Shown: positions 22,562 through 33,869 of the stretch, piece by piece
Position numbering within the stretch: position 1 is the first letter of the stretch
How the letters are laid out: every line of letters begins with the position of its first letter
NCBI GenBank assembly: GCA_011037195.1
Contig: JAAEAF010001915.1
Coordinates: 1 to 64,000, forward strand
DNA length: 64,000 nucleotides
Origin: Triatoma infestans
Lineage: Eukaryota > Arthropoda > Insecta > Hemiptera > Reduviidae
Direction: 5' to 3'
Notes under the pieces: model-generated
Database searches by the model: none
What the model saw: the letters and a program-made list of their open reading frames with translations, nothing else
What the model was told of the DNA's origin: nothing
Program-made: the position numbers and the translations under genes

Positions 22562-25500
22562 CTGATCTTTGTGACAGTGTTCTATCTGTGCATTTGGAAA
22601 AAACAGATATAAATTTCGTAAGGAGAATCGTAAGAATTACTGGAAATATGAGGCCAGTGTTAGTTTCCTTAAGTTCTAATTTTTATAAAAGGGAAATACT
22701 TAACAATTCTATGAAATTTAAAGGAGGTAGACTGTTTGTTAGTGAAGACTACGATAAACAAACATGAGAAGAGCGTAAAATGATGCTAAGAATACATGCT
22801 AAAATTAAAGAATCCGGCGTTATAAGTAAAATAAAAAGGGATGGATTGTTGGTAGATCAAAAATTTATTCATTTTACAGAATTATTAAAAACATATAATG
22901 AGTACCTCGAAGAAGTTGATAAATTAGATGGGAAGAAGAAAGAGAGAGAAGGTGATCAGAAAATTAAGAGAGGGAAGGCAGCAAATGCTGGGGCTGGAAA
23001 AGATGGAGCAGCAGAAGTTAAACAACTGCTTTTTCGTAGCACAAGGAGTACCACTGCAGCAGCTGCAGCCGCAACACCTACAAAATGAAATAAGTCAACC
23101 TGGAAGATAAGAAACCAACGATGAAAATAGTGATGTTAAATGTAGAGGGTTTGAGGAGAAATATTGAGTACATTCAAGATTTGTTAATAAAAATGGACGT
23201 TGATATATTGGGAGTATGTGAAACTTGGTTAGGAGAGGATGAAATAAATATAATTAACTAGTACTGTATAGAGGGGTATAGTGGGATTCATAAAAAGGGC
23301 GTGAAAAGAAAAACGAAAGGCACTGCCTCTGGTGGGATAAGTGTGTACTATAAAACATCACTGAAGAAATCGTTTGTAAATATGCAAAAACGAAATGGAA
23401 CAAGTTATATGGTTGAAAATTGGAAACGTCATGGAAGAATGTTTAAGCTTGGCAGTTATATATAACAGTCCGGCAGATTCTGAATTTCACGACCCCTATT
23501 TCTTTGATAGACTTACGGAAGAGTTGAGAAGTATAAAACAAGAATACGAAGATGCAAGATTCACCGTAATGGGAGACTACAATGCGAGAACAGCAGAAGA
23601 AAATCCTGCAGTGGAAATAAATTTATAGTGAAAGTAGTAAGGATAAGCATTTAAATACGGAAGGAAATAAATTATTAAGTTGTTGTGAAGTATGTGCATT
23701 GTTTTATAATGAATGCTTTATGTGGAAAAGATAAAGAAGTAGGTGAGTTCACGTAGGAGCCAGTGTAATTGATTATATGATAGGCAATAAAAACGTACTC
23801 AATAAGGGAACAGATTTTATATTGATAATTTTCCTTTATCCTCGCATAGCGTGCTGATATTAGAATTAAGTTGCCCTAATATTATCCATGAAAATAACAT
23901 ATTAAATAATATATGTTTTGAAATAAAGCAGATTAATAAGTTTAAATGGGATAAACAATTTGAAAAGGAATTTTTTAATGTAATAAGTAATCAAATAGGC
24001 GGTATAATTAAAATCGGCATTGAATGGGCTCTAAAAAATAATGATGTCAATAATGCAGTTTCGCGTCTTTATACCTTAATTAGAATTGCAGGTAAAAATA
24101 TGTTACAAAAAACGGTGAGCTATAATAAAAATAGTGTTAAAAATATGAAATGGTTTTCAAATGAATGTCGGCGATTGAAAAGAAAAGTAAATAATTTATA
24201 TAGAAAATATAAAAATAATAGTAATAAGGAGTCCCGAAATGAATATGTAAAAGTTAGAAATAGGAATAGGAATATGATTAATGAGGCAAAGAAGAAATAT
24301 CAGGAGGCAAAGAGAATAGAATTGATGAATGTTATGATGAGTGAAAATAGTAATAGTGTCTGGTCACACATAAAGAAAATTATTGGTAAAAAGACATATA
24401 ATGATATGAACGAGATAAGGAATAAAGAATGGATAAACTAATTTGAGGAATTGTATGGTGGAGGGGAAATAAGGGAGAAATATGAAATTGATCTGAATAG
24501 TACAGAGGTAGCTGTAGCGGATTATGAGATAATTAAAGAAGAGGTAATGTGGGCCGCTAAGAAATTGAAAAAGAAACTTATCTTGTGGTATTGACGGAAT
24601 TTGTCAGCGAAATCTGGAATAAGGTCTAGAAACCTTCAGAAATGGTCTGGGTACTAACGCTAATCTTTAATAAAATATTCGAGGGTTATGAATCCGAAGC
24701 AATGGTTCACTGGGGCGATATGTCAGATTATAAAACCAAACAAAGATAAGAATGAGGTGACGAGTTATAGAGGTGTAACACTATTGTGTACAATAAGTGA
24801 AATTTACTTAACAATATTACATGCACGGATACAATCCTTCTTGAAAACAAATAACTTAATATCAATATATCAATTCGATTCAGAGCAAATTCAAGTACGA
24901 TGGATGCTGTTTTTGTCCTTACCACTCTTATTAATAGATCTATAAATGTTAAGAGAAGGATATTATATTTATTATTATTGTTATTATTCGGGTGACTAAT
25001 GGCGTGGGTCCTAAGCCTATGTGGCTTTTATCCCCCCAATAACCCCATGTTCCAATAATTATCTCCCCCGGTAGCTTACCGGTTAATCTACAATATCCCA
25101 AGATATCCCTAAACTCCATCTCGCCCAGGCAATCCTGCGAGAGTGCTGCCCACACAAATACGCGAAAACTAGTTCCAGCGAAACGGGGACACTGACATAA
25201 GTAGTGGTACATCGTTTCCCTAACTCCGTTGTCGCAGTTCTGACAAATGGGACTAGACATCCTCCCTATGTTAAACAAGTGACTGGACACCCAAGTGCGT
25301 CCAATCACTATCTCTACCAAGCTCCTCATACCCGTCCTACTAAGGGACAGGAGATACTCCGAAATTCCATGCTTACTTGCTTTTAGAAATCTTTTAGCTT
25401 GGATGCACCTCTGCGTGTCCCCCCAGCGTTTTTCCAAGACTCTCATCTCCTAAAGTCTAATCTGTTTATCGCGAAATGTCTTTGTGACGGCCAGGGCTGG

Positions 25501-28500
25501 TTCAGGACCACAAAATGGTCATGATGATCCCTCCTTAGCTAACTAATCCGCCCTCTCATTGCCCTCTATTCCCGCATGCCCGGGTATCTAGTAGAGACGC
25601 TCCTTACCACTCCGAGCTAAAGCATTAAGCCTTCTCCTACATTCTCCCACTAAATTCGAACTTCATTAAGGCTTACTCAAAGCCCTTAGTGCGGCTTGAC
25701 TATCAGAGAAAATCCGCACTTCTTTGATCTCTCTCTGCCACTCCCCCACAAGGCGGCAGCATTCAATAATGCCCACCACCTCGGACTGGAAGACAGTGGC
25801 CAAACCACCCAAGGCCACCGAACTTCCTCTATCCAACTCCTGTAACCAAGCTCCCGCTCCTGATAGGCCAGTCCTCTCCTGCCTAGAGCCATCTGAATAG
25901 CAGCGAATAATGCCGTTACCCGATTCCGTTGGCCTTCTATACTGCAATACTGATCTCATAATCCCTCTCAAAGCCCCATTTCTTGCTCATCCCATCAAGT
26001 TTAGATAGCAGAAATCGTTTCACTCGCCAAATCTCATCCTCGATCCTAGTGTGATCCCCCGAAAAGTTCTCACACATTCTCCCTTACATCTCATTCTAAG
26101 GTATCCTTTCATCCTATCCCCCTCTACCACATACTAAAGAGGCGATAGCCCCAGCAGCATCTCCAATGCCACCGTCGGTGTCGTTGTCATCGCGCCAGTA
26201 ATAGCCAGACCGTCCGTGCGCTGCACTCCTAGAAGCTTCTTGCTGTTCCTCCCCACCAAGGAGACAGACCACCACGACACTGCTGCACAGAGTATCCTTG
26301 GCTTCACCATCTTCTCGTAAATCCAGTAGATACCTCGGGTATTAACTCCCCAGGTCTTACCCGCTAATCTCCTACACTGCCAGAAAACATTCTGTCCTTT
26401 CTCACACACATACGAAATGTGAGCCCGCCTATTCAACTTATGGTTGATGAGGACCCGCAAATATTTAACCTCCCTGCAAATTTGCAATTCCTTACCGAAG
26501 AGCCTAGGTCTCCTAAGCTCTTACAGTTTCCTCTTCCTAGTAAATAGAACTAAAGAGCTTTTGTCCGGGTTGACGGACAAGCCATAGTTCCTACACCACT
26601 GCTCCACGTAAGATAACGCCTACTGCATCAAGTCACACACCACACTCAGATGCCTCCCTGGATTAAGATTACCCCATCATCAGAGTACATCTGCAGGTAA
26701 AATTCCCTACGGTTCATCTCCCAAAGTAGCTCATCAACGATGAGACACCATAGGTGTGGAGACAAACTCCCTCCTTGGGGAAAGCCCCTACTAGCGTTCA
26801 CCCTTCTCTCCACAGCTCCCAAACGAGAATAAACAATCCCCGAATTCAGGAGGTTAACTACCCAACTAACCAGGGTCCCACCCACGCACCTCTCCCCCAA
26901 TAACATTCTGATTCTATCATGGGCCACGCTGTCGAACGCCCCCTCAATATCGAAGAAGCATCCCAGCGCGTACTCTTTAGACTCCAGAAGAAAATTATAT
27001 GTAGCTATTATAGACCTAGAGAAGGCATTTGATAGGGTTGACAGATATTATTTATTGGACAGACTAGGAAAAATAGGATTTTCAAAGAAAATTATTTTGG
27101 CTCTAATGATTATTTACGGCAAGGACGTATCCTATCAGCTACCTTATTCATTATATTTATGGATATTTTTTGCCACTTATTTATGATATACCACTTATTA
27201 TATTTGCTGATGATATTGCATTAATATCAGAATCCATTATAGGACTACAAAGAGCTTTAGACTGTTGGGCAACTTCTGTGACAAGTATGGTATGAAGGTA
27301 AACGTGCAAAAAACAAATACTATGGTTTTCAGTAAAGGATACAAACTAAAAAAAACTGAAAATTGATATTACAAAGGAAATAAAATAGAGATCACTAATG
27401 AAATTAAATATTTGGGATTTAAAATTAATAGAAATTATAAATGGAGCAAGCACATTGAGATGACAAAATTGAAAGGGAAACTAGCATTGGGAAGGTTTAA
27501 AAATTTAAAAAGGATACTGCCAGACTTATGTTGAAAGGAAAATTTAAAATATTTCAATGTTATGATTAATTCAATTATGATGTACGGGATTGAAATATGG
27601 GGTCTAGAACCAGAGATCAAGCAGCTACAAACTGTCCAAAATGAGATGTGCAAATATTATTTAGGTGTACCCACAACAACAGCTAATGCCGGAGTTTTAT
27701 GGGAATTAGGTTGTAAAACGGTTGTAGCACAGAGCATCCCCAGGGTATTTAAATATTATTGCGAATTGAAACAACGTACAAAAGGGGAGCTAGTTTCAAA
27801 ATGTTTTGAATATCAATGTAATAATAACAATAATAATAGCTGGTTAAATCAAGTGGAAAGTGAAATTGAAAGAATAGGTTTGGGATGGATAATTAGAGAT
27901 TCCACTTTACCTGTACATGTGTTGCATAAAATAGTGTCAAAAAGAATTAGAGATATTGATCGTCAGAATATTCATGCGGAAATGGATAATAAGGTGTCAT
28001 TACTTTTTTTGAGGGGAGAATAAATTATATTATAACACCGAACCATATCTGAGTATATGAGTATAAGAGAAATAAAGGCAATGGCGTGGTTCAGACTTGG
28101 TGTACGGTGGCTAAAAAGTGAGAGGAAGGGATGTAAAAATAATGTGTGCACGCTGTGCGGAGATGGGGAGAGTTACAAACATATCATGTTTGATTGTAGA
28201 ATTCACGAAGAGAAAAGAGTTTTATTGAATAATATAAATAACCCGCTGAAACAGAATATTTATCATCAGTTGGACTTAAAAATGATTGCCAGGTTTCTAG
28301 TATTTTGGTGACAAAATTATAAAGATATAAATTATGTACCAAACAGGATAGAAGAATAAAAATAAATAAACAAATAAAATAAAACTATTGGTAGGTAATT
28401 ATATTGTTAAGAATTTTATAAGTAATGAAGATATATTATATGGTAAATTGTACATTATATTATGTGATATGGAGAGAGCACATGATGTAGTTTTGGGCAT

Positions 28501-31500
28501 TTGTCAATCAAAATTAAATATTAAGGTCGTATAGCTTTAAAAGCTCGACCGTTAAGTGTGTATAAATAAATAAATAAATAAAGAGGGGTCGTGTGGTAAG
28601 TACGCCGCTGATCCCACGCAGTTTAGTTCCGGTTTTCAGTAGCTAGGGAGCTACCAACTATAGCTTCTCATTTTTTATCATGATGCTGAGTCAACATCGA
28701 CTTTGCCCTCACGGGAATCGAACCCTAAATTCTCGCACGAAAGGCGTCTGCTAGCCAATAGACAACGCGTGAAGACTATCCAAGAAAAACATGGTCGATT
28801 TATATCTGGTGCAGACAGCATTCATGCATAAAGACAAATCATTCGAGTTGTTTTCAAATAACTTTAGAATTTGAATCGATGAAATCGCAAGTTCAGTTAA
28901 TATATTGTCTTAACTTAATTAGAATAGCATTAACGGAACAAAGCATTTTTTTTTATTTTGTCAGAGGTAGACTGGAAATCGTTGAAGAACTACAATATTT
29001 AGGAATAACTTTTAGTTTTGAGAATAAACCTGGACAACCCATATAACAAATAACTTAATTCAACCGGAAGTACCACTATTTACATTTTTGCAATTTCTTC
29101 AAAAACTGGCTCCAACGTTATTCTTCAAACTTGTTATATCAACTATACTTATTACACAAACAAACTGCTACAACATTTATTTGAAACTTTTCTGCAGGAA
29201 AAATTCATTTAAGGTAGTTATTGGGAGAAGGGCGAAGTTACGTTTTCCTCTAAAGTGCTATTATAGTTTATTAAACAATTCTAAACAATTCTATCATCCA
29301 GTAATAATAATTAGAATTAAATATGTTATCCAAATTCTGAGTTTGAAGGAAATCGGTTGATTGCAAGTGCGTATTTCCTTAAATTTGTTGCACTAACTGT
29401 GAATACAGTGACTTATTAACTTCATTTACTGAAGTTTTTGGGGGTGAGCAGTGTTTGGGTTTTCGAAAAAATCATTTTATTAAGTTTAGGCATTCTCCAA
29501 ATTGAAGACAAGTAACTTTTGGTAAAAATGGCAAGTTTGAAAAACTGTTTGTAACTTAAATCTTGGTAAACTGCATAGTGATGGAAGTCAGTGTGTTTGT
29601 TTCACACCGTAGTTTTTTATTTTTTATTTTTAATAAAAAAAACCGTTAGAGCATAGAGAGTCCAAATTTCCAGATACGAATACGTTTGGTGTTGTAGGCG
29701 AGTAATATTGCACACTTATATTTAGATAAGTAGCGCTATCTCTAGATTCAGAACTAGTTTAACACTTATAGTTTGTTAAAAACAACAAACTAAACATATG
29801 CTGCAAACAAAACCATATATATATATTGTTTTAGGCGCGTCAATATCTATGGTCATGAGCGCCCGAAGCCTTCTCAGTGCACTGCCAGCTTTCGGACAGT
29901 GTATTCTCGCTAGTCTATTACCGAACAGTGAGCTGTAGAGGCTCGTATGAAGAATAAATCTAAGGGTAGCACTGGACAGGAGTCCAACGCACTAACCACT
30001 TAGCTAATCACTCGCCTACAAACATATATTAAAGATGAGTGTTTATACAAACCTTTGGGTAGATCGCATAAAGAGAATTTTCCAGCCAAATTTCCGAACC
30101 TAACAGAATACATTCGCGAGGACAAATGATTGTATTCACGTCTGAATATGTCCAATCTAAAAATAGAAAGTTAATAAGTTAGTAAAATCAATCTAAACCA
30201 TACTATATTTATATTTGACTTAACATCAAAAAGCAAAATCCTTTCCTGTTATGGAAAAATCATTAATGATCATTAATAGAAGAAAAATCTTGAAGTGTAC
30301 GCATGCACATATCCGCTTACTGACAAAATTTTTTTCATAATTTAAACTGAAACTATTATGTTAAAGTTTGATAATCTGGCAGAACCATCATCAACCATCA
30401 GCGTAGGCATGATCTTTGGCACTAAAGTGGCATTCCTTATTTTCAAATATAGATGAAGTGAAATGTATTTTTTTGTAAAAAATATTTGAAACTTATTGAA
30501 TGACTTATTGGTTTTTAATAAAATGATAATTAATTTAAAAAAAAAACAAAAAATAAATAAGAAAGAAAATTTGAATTGGAAATCACTGATGGCCTCAAAA
30601 AGAAGCGGTCCATCATGGAAAATATCTCTGACGCTTTCCATCTCTGCGGAAGCAACCACAACAAAAATTGTAATAACTTTATATAATTCATTTTATATAT
30701 TCAGTTTTATATTTATGTATAACAATCTTGAGGATTTGTTTCGTTAAATAATAATGTATTATAAATACAATATAGATTGTAATGTGTAGCTCCTTGGAAG
30801 AAATAATAATAATAATAATAAAAATCAATAATGGTTTTATAATTAATTGAAATATATTTAATATTAGTTGCCATTTATTGCAATCTGAGTTTTTACGAAG
30901 GTTGGGTGAAAACAATAGGGAACAGTTATGAAGGTAGAATACCTTCAGTTACAGTAAAAGGAATTTCCCTTCCTCTCACTCTTCAGTGGAGGGAGGGATT
31001 ATATAAATCTAGGGCCAGAAATAGTGAGGGATCAAATTTGTAGTGATGAGAAATCTGTGTATAGGAAAAGCAGTGCAATCCGAAAATGTATAATACTGAC
31101 ATGGTGCAAACCCAACCTTCAACAAATTTTTATATGTAAGTCTTATTATGAATTAATCCCTCTAATTTTGGATTTATCTTAAGACAAGATTTGATACAAA
31201 CTTATTAACTTATTTTGTTATTATTAAATATATACATGATAATAATGAGCTATGTATGATTTATTTCACATCCTCTCCTAGTTCAGGTGAACTCAGACCT
31301 CACGAGATCCCTTTAGAGAAGATTTACATTATAAATTCTACACACAAGCTGAAGAAACACTGAGCTCGCACGCTAGTGCTATTCTGTTCAGATAAGTATA
31401 TGCATATTCAAACAAGTTCAAGCATCATCCTTTACTAATTCTGAGTTGATTTGAAAAATAATAGTCTAAATATTTTTATCTTTTGGACATAAACAATATA

Positions 31501-33869
31501 AATACACTACGCATTGTAAATTCTTAGCGAACGAAAAAATCAATATGTGAAATTATCTATTAACTAGTATTTAACACATCAATATTTTTCTCATTCTTAC
31601 AGCCAAAATGACGCACCGGACAAATGTCCGGGATCCTGCCCCTAGAGCGACGATTTTCTGGGTGTCTTGTCCGCAGTCTGTCTAGTCTTACAATCATCCT
31701 TCCGAAGAAGTAGGCTTACGATCACTTGCGATCATACAGAGGAAAATTTAATTCCGGATAGTAGAAAATTTCGCAGAAATTATGTATTTATAGATTTATA
31801 AGATTTAGCAGATTTTTCTGACACGTAAAAAATATGAGTAATTTATTACATAAAAATATAGATTTTATATGTACATTTTTCTAATTTATTTGAAAAGTTT
31901 CATTTCAGAAGATTCATTTAGACTCTACATTCATTCCAATTCCTCGTCTTCCGAATATGTATTCGAAAACCCAAAAACAATAGATTCTTAAACAAGTAAT
32001 AACTGTTTTTTTTTATTTCCGACGCAATATGTTCGGCTATTTAGCCATTCTACGACAAGAGTGAACGAACAATCCGAATTTCAAGAAAAATCTCTACATA
32101 AATTGGTGGATAGAATTGGAAACCGACTATCCAGATTTAGTAAGCACAGCAACGAATGCAATCTTATTATTTGGATGTACATTCTGCCATGAAACACATT
32201 TAAAACCAAATACAGGAATAAATTACAGTTAGAAACACATCTTTGAGTTGCATTAACAGAGGGCATCAAACCAAGAATTGTCCAATGTTACTAAACAGAT
32301 ACAATCACATTGCTCACATTAAATTCTAATTCAAAATGTATATTTTTAATATTATATTATATTGTATAGGGGTTACTACTTATACTTACTTTCGCTTAGG
32401 GGTTCGCGTTCAAAAAGTTAGTAGACCACTGCTCTAGACTACCAAAAACGATTGGGAAAGAGATTATTAAATGCTACATATTTCGTTAACAAAATAAATA
32501 ATTATATTTTAAGATTTAAGTTACGAGATCTTTTAAAACTTCAAAATATTCAGTTATGAGAAAAATAAAAAGCCTAGGAGCAACTAGAAATATATAATTT
32601 ATCATCACAGATTGAAGTTTTTAGGGAGCATAAAAATTGTAGTAGGTATACGTTTGTTAAAAAGAAGACTGTTAACTATGTGGTTAAAGAAGGATAGTTG
32701 CATCTGAGTGCATACCGTTCTTTGGCAATAAACATTATGGTCAGATTGGTGATTTAAATGAAAATTTAAACCATTTCCTAATTGTTCGTTGTAAATCAGT
32801 GAGTTTTTTTTTAAAAGCGCGTCAATTTCTATAGCCATTGGCACCCGGAGACTTCTCAGTGCACTCCGGCCCTCGGACAGTGTTCTCACGCTACTGACAA
32901 TATTGTCTATTAACGGACGGTAAGCTGTAGAGTCTCCTAGGAAGAAAGAAAATCTAAGAGGCAGCCCAGGACCTGTAGTGGGAGATTTTGGGCTTAAAAA
33001 TTAATAAATAAATGCTATTACTGCGGCACTATTATTAATATATATATACTTATAATACTAAGGGTTTCATTTAAGAGATTAAAAGAGGGGAGAGAAACTG
33101 AGTGAGATACTGAGACATAGGCAAGTGTCTAGTGTGTAGACTAGATATTTGTGGTTGGCTGATCGCACGGAAGGTGTCTTTGCTCTTGAAGATGGGCCTC
33201 CACTGCCATTTTTTCCTTCAATTTAGGCACCTCTGGTAGGGCAGTAGGACGTTGCTTTTCCCCAACCATTGGTCTGGATCTTGGCGTTCATTGTGGGTTG
33301 CAGGAACTAATTCGACGTCTGATATGCCATAACAGAGTCAAACCCGTTGTCCGGTAAGAATTCAACACGCTACCACTGAGCTAATCCCTTCCTTCCAACC
33401 ATTTATTATTTATATGTATATATAAATGTAAGAGTGAAAAATACATACTCATCGAAAGAGATGCTCAAATCTTCAGTTGCTCTTCCTAACAATGAAAATC
33501 GATAGTCCTTTCTAGCACATAATTTTTTTATTTCATCTTTTCTCGGAAAGTTTAGTACATAAAATCTATTTAGATACCAATAACCTCTAAAATACTGGGG
33601 AAAAGAAAAATCTAATTCCATTGTGAACAGTTAATATAAAAATTAATATGAAAAATTTCAAATTGATAAATCAATTAACTTACTGTTGAGGTTTTAAATT
33701 TGTTTTTTGGTGGCAGATCAAGGCATCCATTTGTAATAACTTTTTGTAAGTCTTGAGCTATATTTCGTTGTTTTAATTCTTGTCGACTATGTATTTCTGG
33801 ACTTGATGTTGATAGAGCGATTATTACCAGCAAGATAAAAAATGATAACGATATGAATCTGGAAAACAT
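22136..33869 (-). CDS. Lipocalin L1-A (salivary triabin/pallidipin-like), five exons
   Basis: Predicted secreted lipocalin, a beta-barrel carrier; salivary members bind heme, biogenic amines or block clotting, but the ligand here is unknown. Exons (minus): 33869-33684, 33594-33449, 30156-30053, 22561-22454, 22272-22136. Phases agree at all four junctions and the sum, 681 bases, gives one frame of 226 residues plus stop. Residues 1-21 form a hydrophobic signal peptide. Exon 2 opens with YFRGYWYL (the lipocalin G-x-W motif). Exon 3 holds MYSVRFGNLAGKFSL, exon 4 VLDTDYDNYSIEYSC, and exon 5 the last strand and helix VETSLKKFGLNIDDFK plus a final Cys. The 6-kb non-LTR element begins at the exon-4 acceptor, leaving CAG without a pyrimidine tract, so the gene may now be mis-spliced. 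Confidence 0.7.
22575..23088 (+). pseudogene. ORF1 protein of the non-LTR element
   Basis: Reads FVRRIVRITGNMRPVLVSLS, then ILNNSMKFKGGRLFVSEDYD, a TGA near 22766, then ERKMMLRIHAKIKESG and KIKRDGLLVDQKF. This resembles the RNA-binding nucleocapsid-type ORF1 of L1/I-type elements. The end is Lys- and Ala-rich. Confidence 0.65.
23121..24441 (+). pseudogene. APE endonuclease and linker of the same element
   Basis: MKIVMLNVEGLRRNIEYIQD and ILGVCETWLGEDE are the endonuclease start. After stops and frameshifts, 23395-23628 holds LSLAVIYNSPADSEF and FTVMGDYNARTAEEN, and about 23770 holds VIDYMIGN. 23851-24441 is the basic linker between endonuclease and RT (WFSNECRRLKRKVNNLYRKY, VWSHIKKIIG). Confidence 0.75.
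24481..24968 (+). pseudogene. RT of the same element, first part
   Basis: Reads EEVMWAAKKLKKK in one frame, then from 24688 PKQWFTGAICQIIKPNKDKN, TSYRGVTLLCT and ILHARIQSFL. In another frame FRANSSTMDAVFVLTTLINR follows. The reading stops at the insertion point and resumes at 27001. Confidence 0.75.
24954..24968. repeat. Target-site duplication, left copy
   Basis: AGAAGGATATTATAT here matches AGAAGAAAATTATAT at 26986-27000 (two mismatches), flanking the nested element. Confidence 0.7.
24969..26985 (-). mobile_element. Nested non-LTR retrotransposon with RNase H domain (I-superfamily-like), 5'-truncated
   Basis: Inserted in the RT of the surrounding element on the opposite strand. Its 3' end is an AATAAT-rich tail at 24969-25000. 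From 26927 to 24990 it encodes the RT second half, RNase H and a cysteine-rich C-terminus, all frameshifted. GC-richer than its host. Confidence 0.85.
25000..26927 (-). pseudogene. RT - RNase H - zinc-finger polyprotein remnant of the nested element
   Basis: In order on the minus strand: MAHDRIRMLLGERCVGGTLV, GFPQGGSLSPHLWCLIVDEL and LQMYSDDGVIL (the usual YADD is SDD) at 26927-26646; QICREVKYLRVLI, GKTWGVNTRGIYW and GAMTTTPTVALEMLLGLSPL at 26487-26134; RNase H CYSDGSRQERTG, FQSEVVGIIECC and IFSDSQAALRAL at 25971-25666; and CQNCDNGVRETMYHYLCQCP at 25446-24949. An RNase H domain points to I, LOA or Ingi relatives. Confidence 0.85.
27001..28311 (+). pseudogene. RT second half and C-terminus of the outer non-LTR element
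   Basis: Reads VAIIDLEKAFDRVDRYYLLD (motif A), then a frameshifted LRQGRILSATLF, IPLIIFADDIALI (catalytic FADD, about 27190-27230), NVQKTNTMVFSKG and EIKYLGFKINRN. 27562-28023 and 28057-28311 hold MMYGIEIWG, WELGCKTVVAQSI and CTLCGDGESYKHIMFDC, a CCHC-type finger near the end. About 270 bases of 3' sequence with an (AAAT)n tail follow. Confidence 0.8.
28581..28775 (-). mobile_element. tRNA-derived SINE S1, truncated by the adjacent non-LTR element
   Basis: Paralogous to the complete copy at 46972-47230; its outer 60 bases are missing at the retrotransposon junction. B box GGTTCGATTCC on the minus strand near 28720. Confidence 0.7.
28960..29640 (+). repeat. CGGAAGT repeat family, copy 2
   Basis: Paralogous to 47390-48080; lies in L1-A intron 3. 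Ends with GTTTGTTTCACACCG near 29600. Confidence 0.65.
29833..30018 (-). mobile_element. SINE family S2
   Basis: The reverse complement starts GCGAGTGATTAGCTAAGTGG (A-box-like tRNA head); the B box is deleted. The body CTCACTGTTCGGTAATAGAC and the end CATAGATATTGACGCGCCTA follow. Shared with 48258-48455 at the same place 3' of exon 3. Confidence 0.6.
30053..30156 (-). CDS. Lipocalin L1-A exon 3
   Basis: 104 bases after TTTCTATTTTTAG and before GTTTGT. The first base completes the Glu codon left by exon 2 and the last base begins the next codon. The paralogous exon is 48587-48487. It encodes middle barrel strands. Confidence 0.7.
30342..30480 (-). other. Conserved exon-like block in L1-A intron 2
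   Basis: On the minus strand LYLKIRNATLVPKIMPTLMV in A and LYLKISNATLMPKIVRTLMD in B (48790-48900) are in the same frame, after a CACTT (A) or TTTCAG (B) end and before TAA. It may be a lost or alternative exon; the five-exon gene closes in frame without it. Confidence 0.3.
30615..30665 (-). mobile_element. Terminal motif of the hairpin family
   Basis: GGAAAATATCTCTGACGCTT and TCTGCGGAAGCAACCAC match, in reverse, the first 40 bases of the hairpin element at 42976. The paralogous motif is at 49060-49105. Confidence 0.55.
30778..31342 (+). mobile_element. Solo LTR, copy-A-specific
   Basis: Begins TGTAATGTGTAGCTCCTTGG and shares with the 12354-12983 LTR the pieces TTTTTACGAAGGTTGGG, GGAATTTCCCTT and CCTCACGAGATCCCTTTAGA. 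Probable end TTCTACA at 31342; no clear duplication. Absent from copy B at the equivalent place (about 49180). Confidence 0.65.
31481..32079. other. No gene seen
   Basis: Contains a small palindrome CCGGACAAATGTCCGG at about 31617 in a GC-richer 100-base stretch; no coding frame. Confidence 0.35.
32080..32431 (+). pseudogene. hAT transposase C-terminus and right end
   Basis: The plus strand reads ELETDYPDLVSTATNAILLF and GCTFCHETH, matching the hAT C-terminal dimerisation region (usually EYP-L---A---L-PF-TTYLCE), with stops beyond. The right end at 32431 is the reverse complement of CAGTGGTCTACTAACTTTTT, a hAT-type terminus, followed by CTCTAGAC, the kind of 8-bp target seen for hAT. The left end was not found. 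Confidence 0.6.
32810..32980 (-). mobile_element. SINE family S2
   Basis: The reverse complement contains the S2 end, CCGGGTGCCAATGGCTATAG and GACGCGCTTTT, and the body with AACACTGTCCGAGGGCCGGA. Confidence 0.55.
33110..33395 (-). mobile_element. tRNA-derived SINE, family S3
   Basis: The reverse complement begins AGGGATTAGCTCAGTGGTAG (a good tRNA A box) and has GGGTTTGACTCTG (B box), then an unrelated body of about 200 bases (CCAATGGTTGGGGAAAAGCA). Seen once in the window. Confidence 0.6.
33449..33869 (-). CDS. Lipocalin L1-A exons 1-2: signal peptide and G-x-W motif
   Basis: Exon 1 (33869-33684) starts at the ATG that puts the hydrophobic segment FISLSFFILLVIIAL at the N-terminus; an upstream in-frame ATG at 33911 would bury it by 14 residues. 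It ends ACA before GTAAGT, a perfect donor. Exon 2 (33594-33449) follows TTTTCTTTTCCCCAG and ends GA before GTATGT. Cysteines lie in NGCLDLPP and KKLCARKD. The counterpart in copy B should lie to the right of 61345 or be lost. Confidence 0.7.

Larger units (their letters stand above)
22562..28580 (+). mobile_element. Non-LTR retrotransposon in L1-A intron 3, interrupted by a second element
   Basis: Two-ORF element running opposite to the lipocalin: ORF1, APE endonuclease, RT (split by the 24969-26985 insert), C-terminal zinc-finger region and a 3' end with (AAAT)n just before 28580. Copy B has about 440 bases here instead (46589-47034), including the outer part of an S1 SINE, so arrival was accompanied by a deletion of host sequence. 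Confidence 0.8.
5195..31480 (+). repeat. Segmental duplication, copy A
   Basis: Blocks of this interval recur in the same order and orientation at about 36895-61345: 5195-6270 with 36895-38420; 9323-9760 with 38420-38850; 9960-10430 with 40465-40920; 10745-11535 with 41935-44045; 12984-13370 with 44045-44420; 21590-22560 with 45540-46590; 28585-30740 with 47030-49200; 31345-31480 with 61236-61345. Shared SINEs at equivalent sites exclude independent insertion. Copy-specific transposons account for most of the length difference. Confidence 0.85.

Noticed and set aside
30688..30915. Hydrophobic minus-strand ORF as a secreted peptide
   Set aside because: Overlaps the solo LTR boundary and is made of AT-rich low-complexity codons; no splice context.
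31610..31640. CCGGACAAATGTCCGG palindrome as an operator or transposon end
   Set aside because: Single occurrence with no matching partner or flanking duplication.
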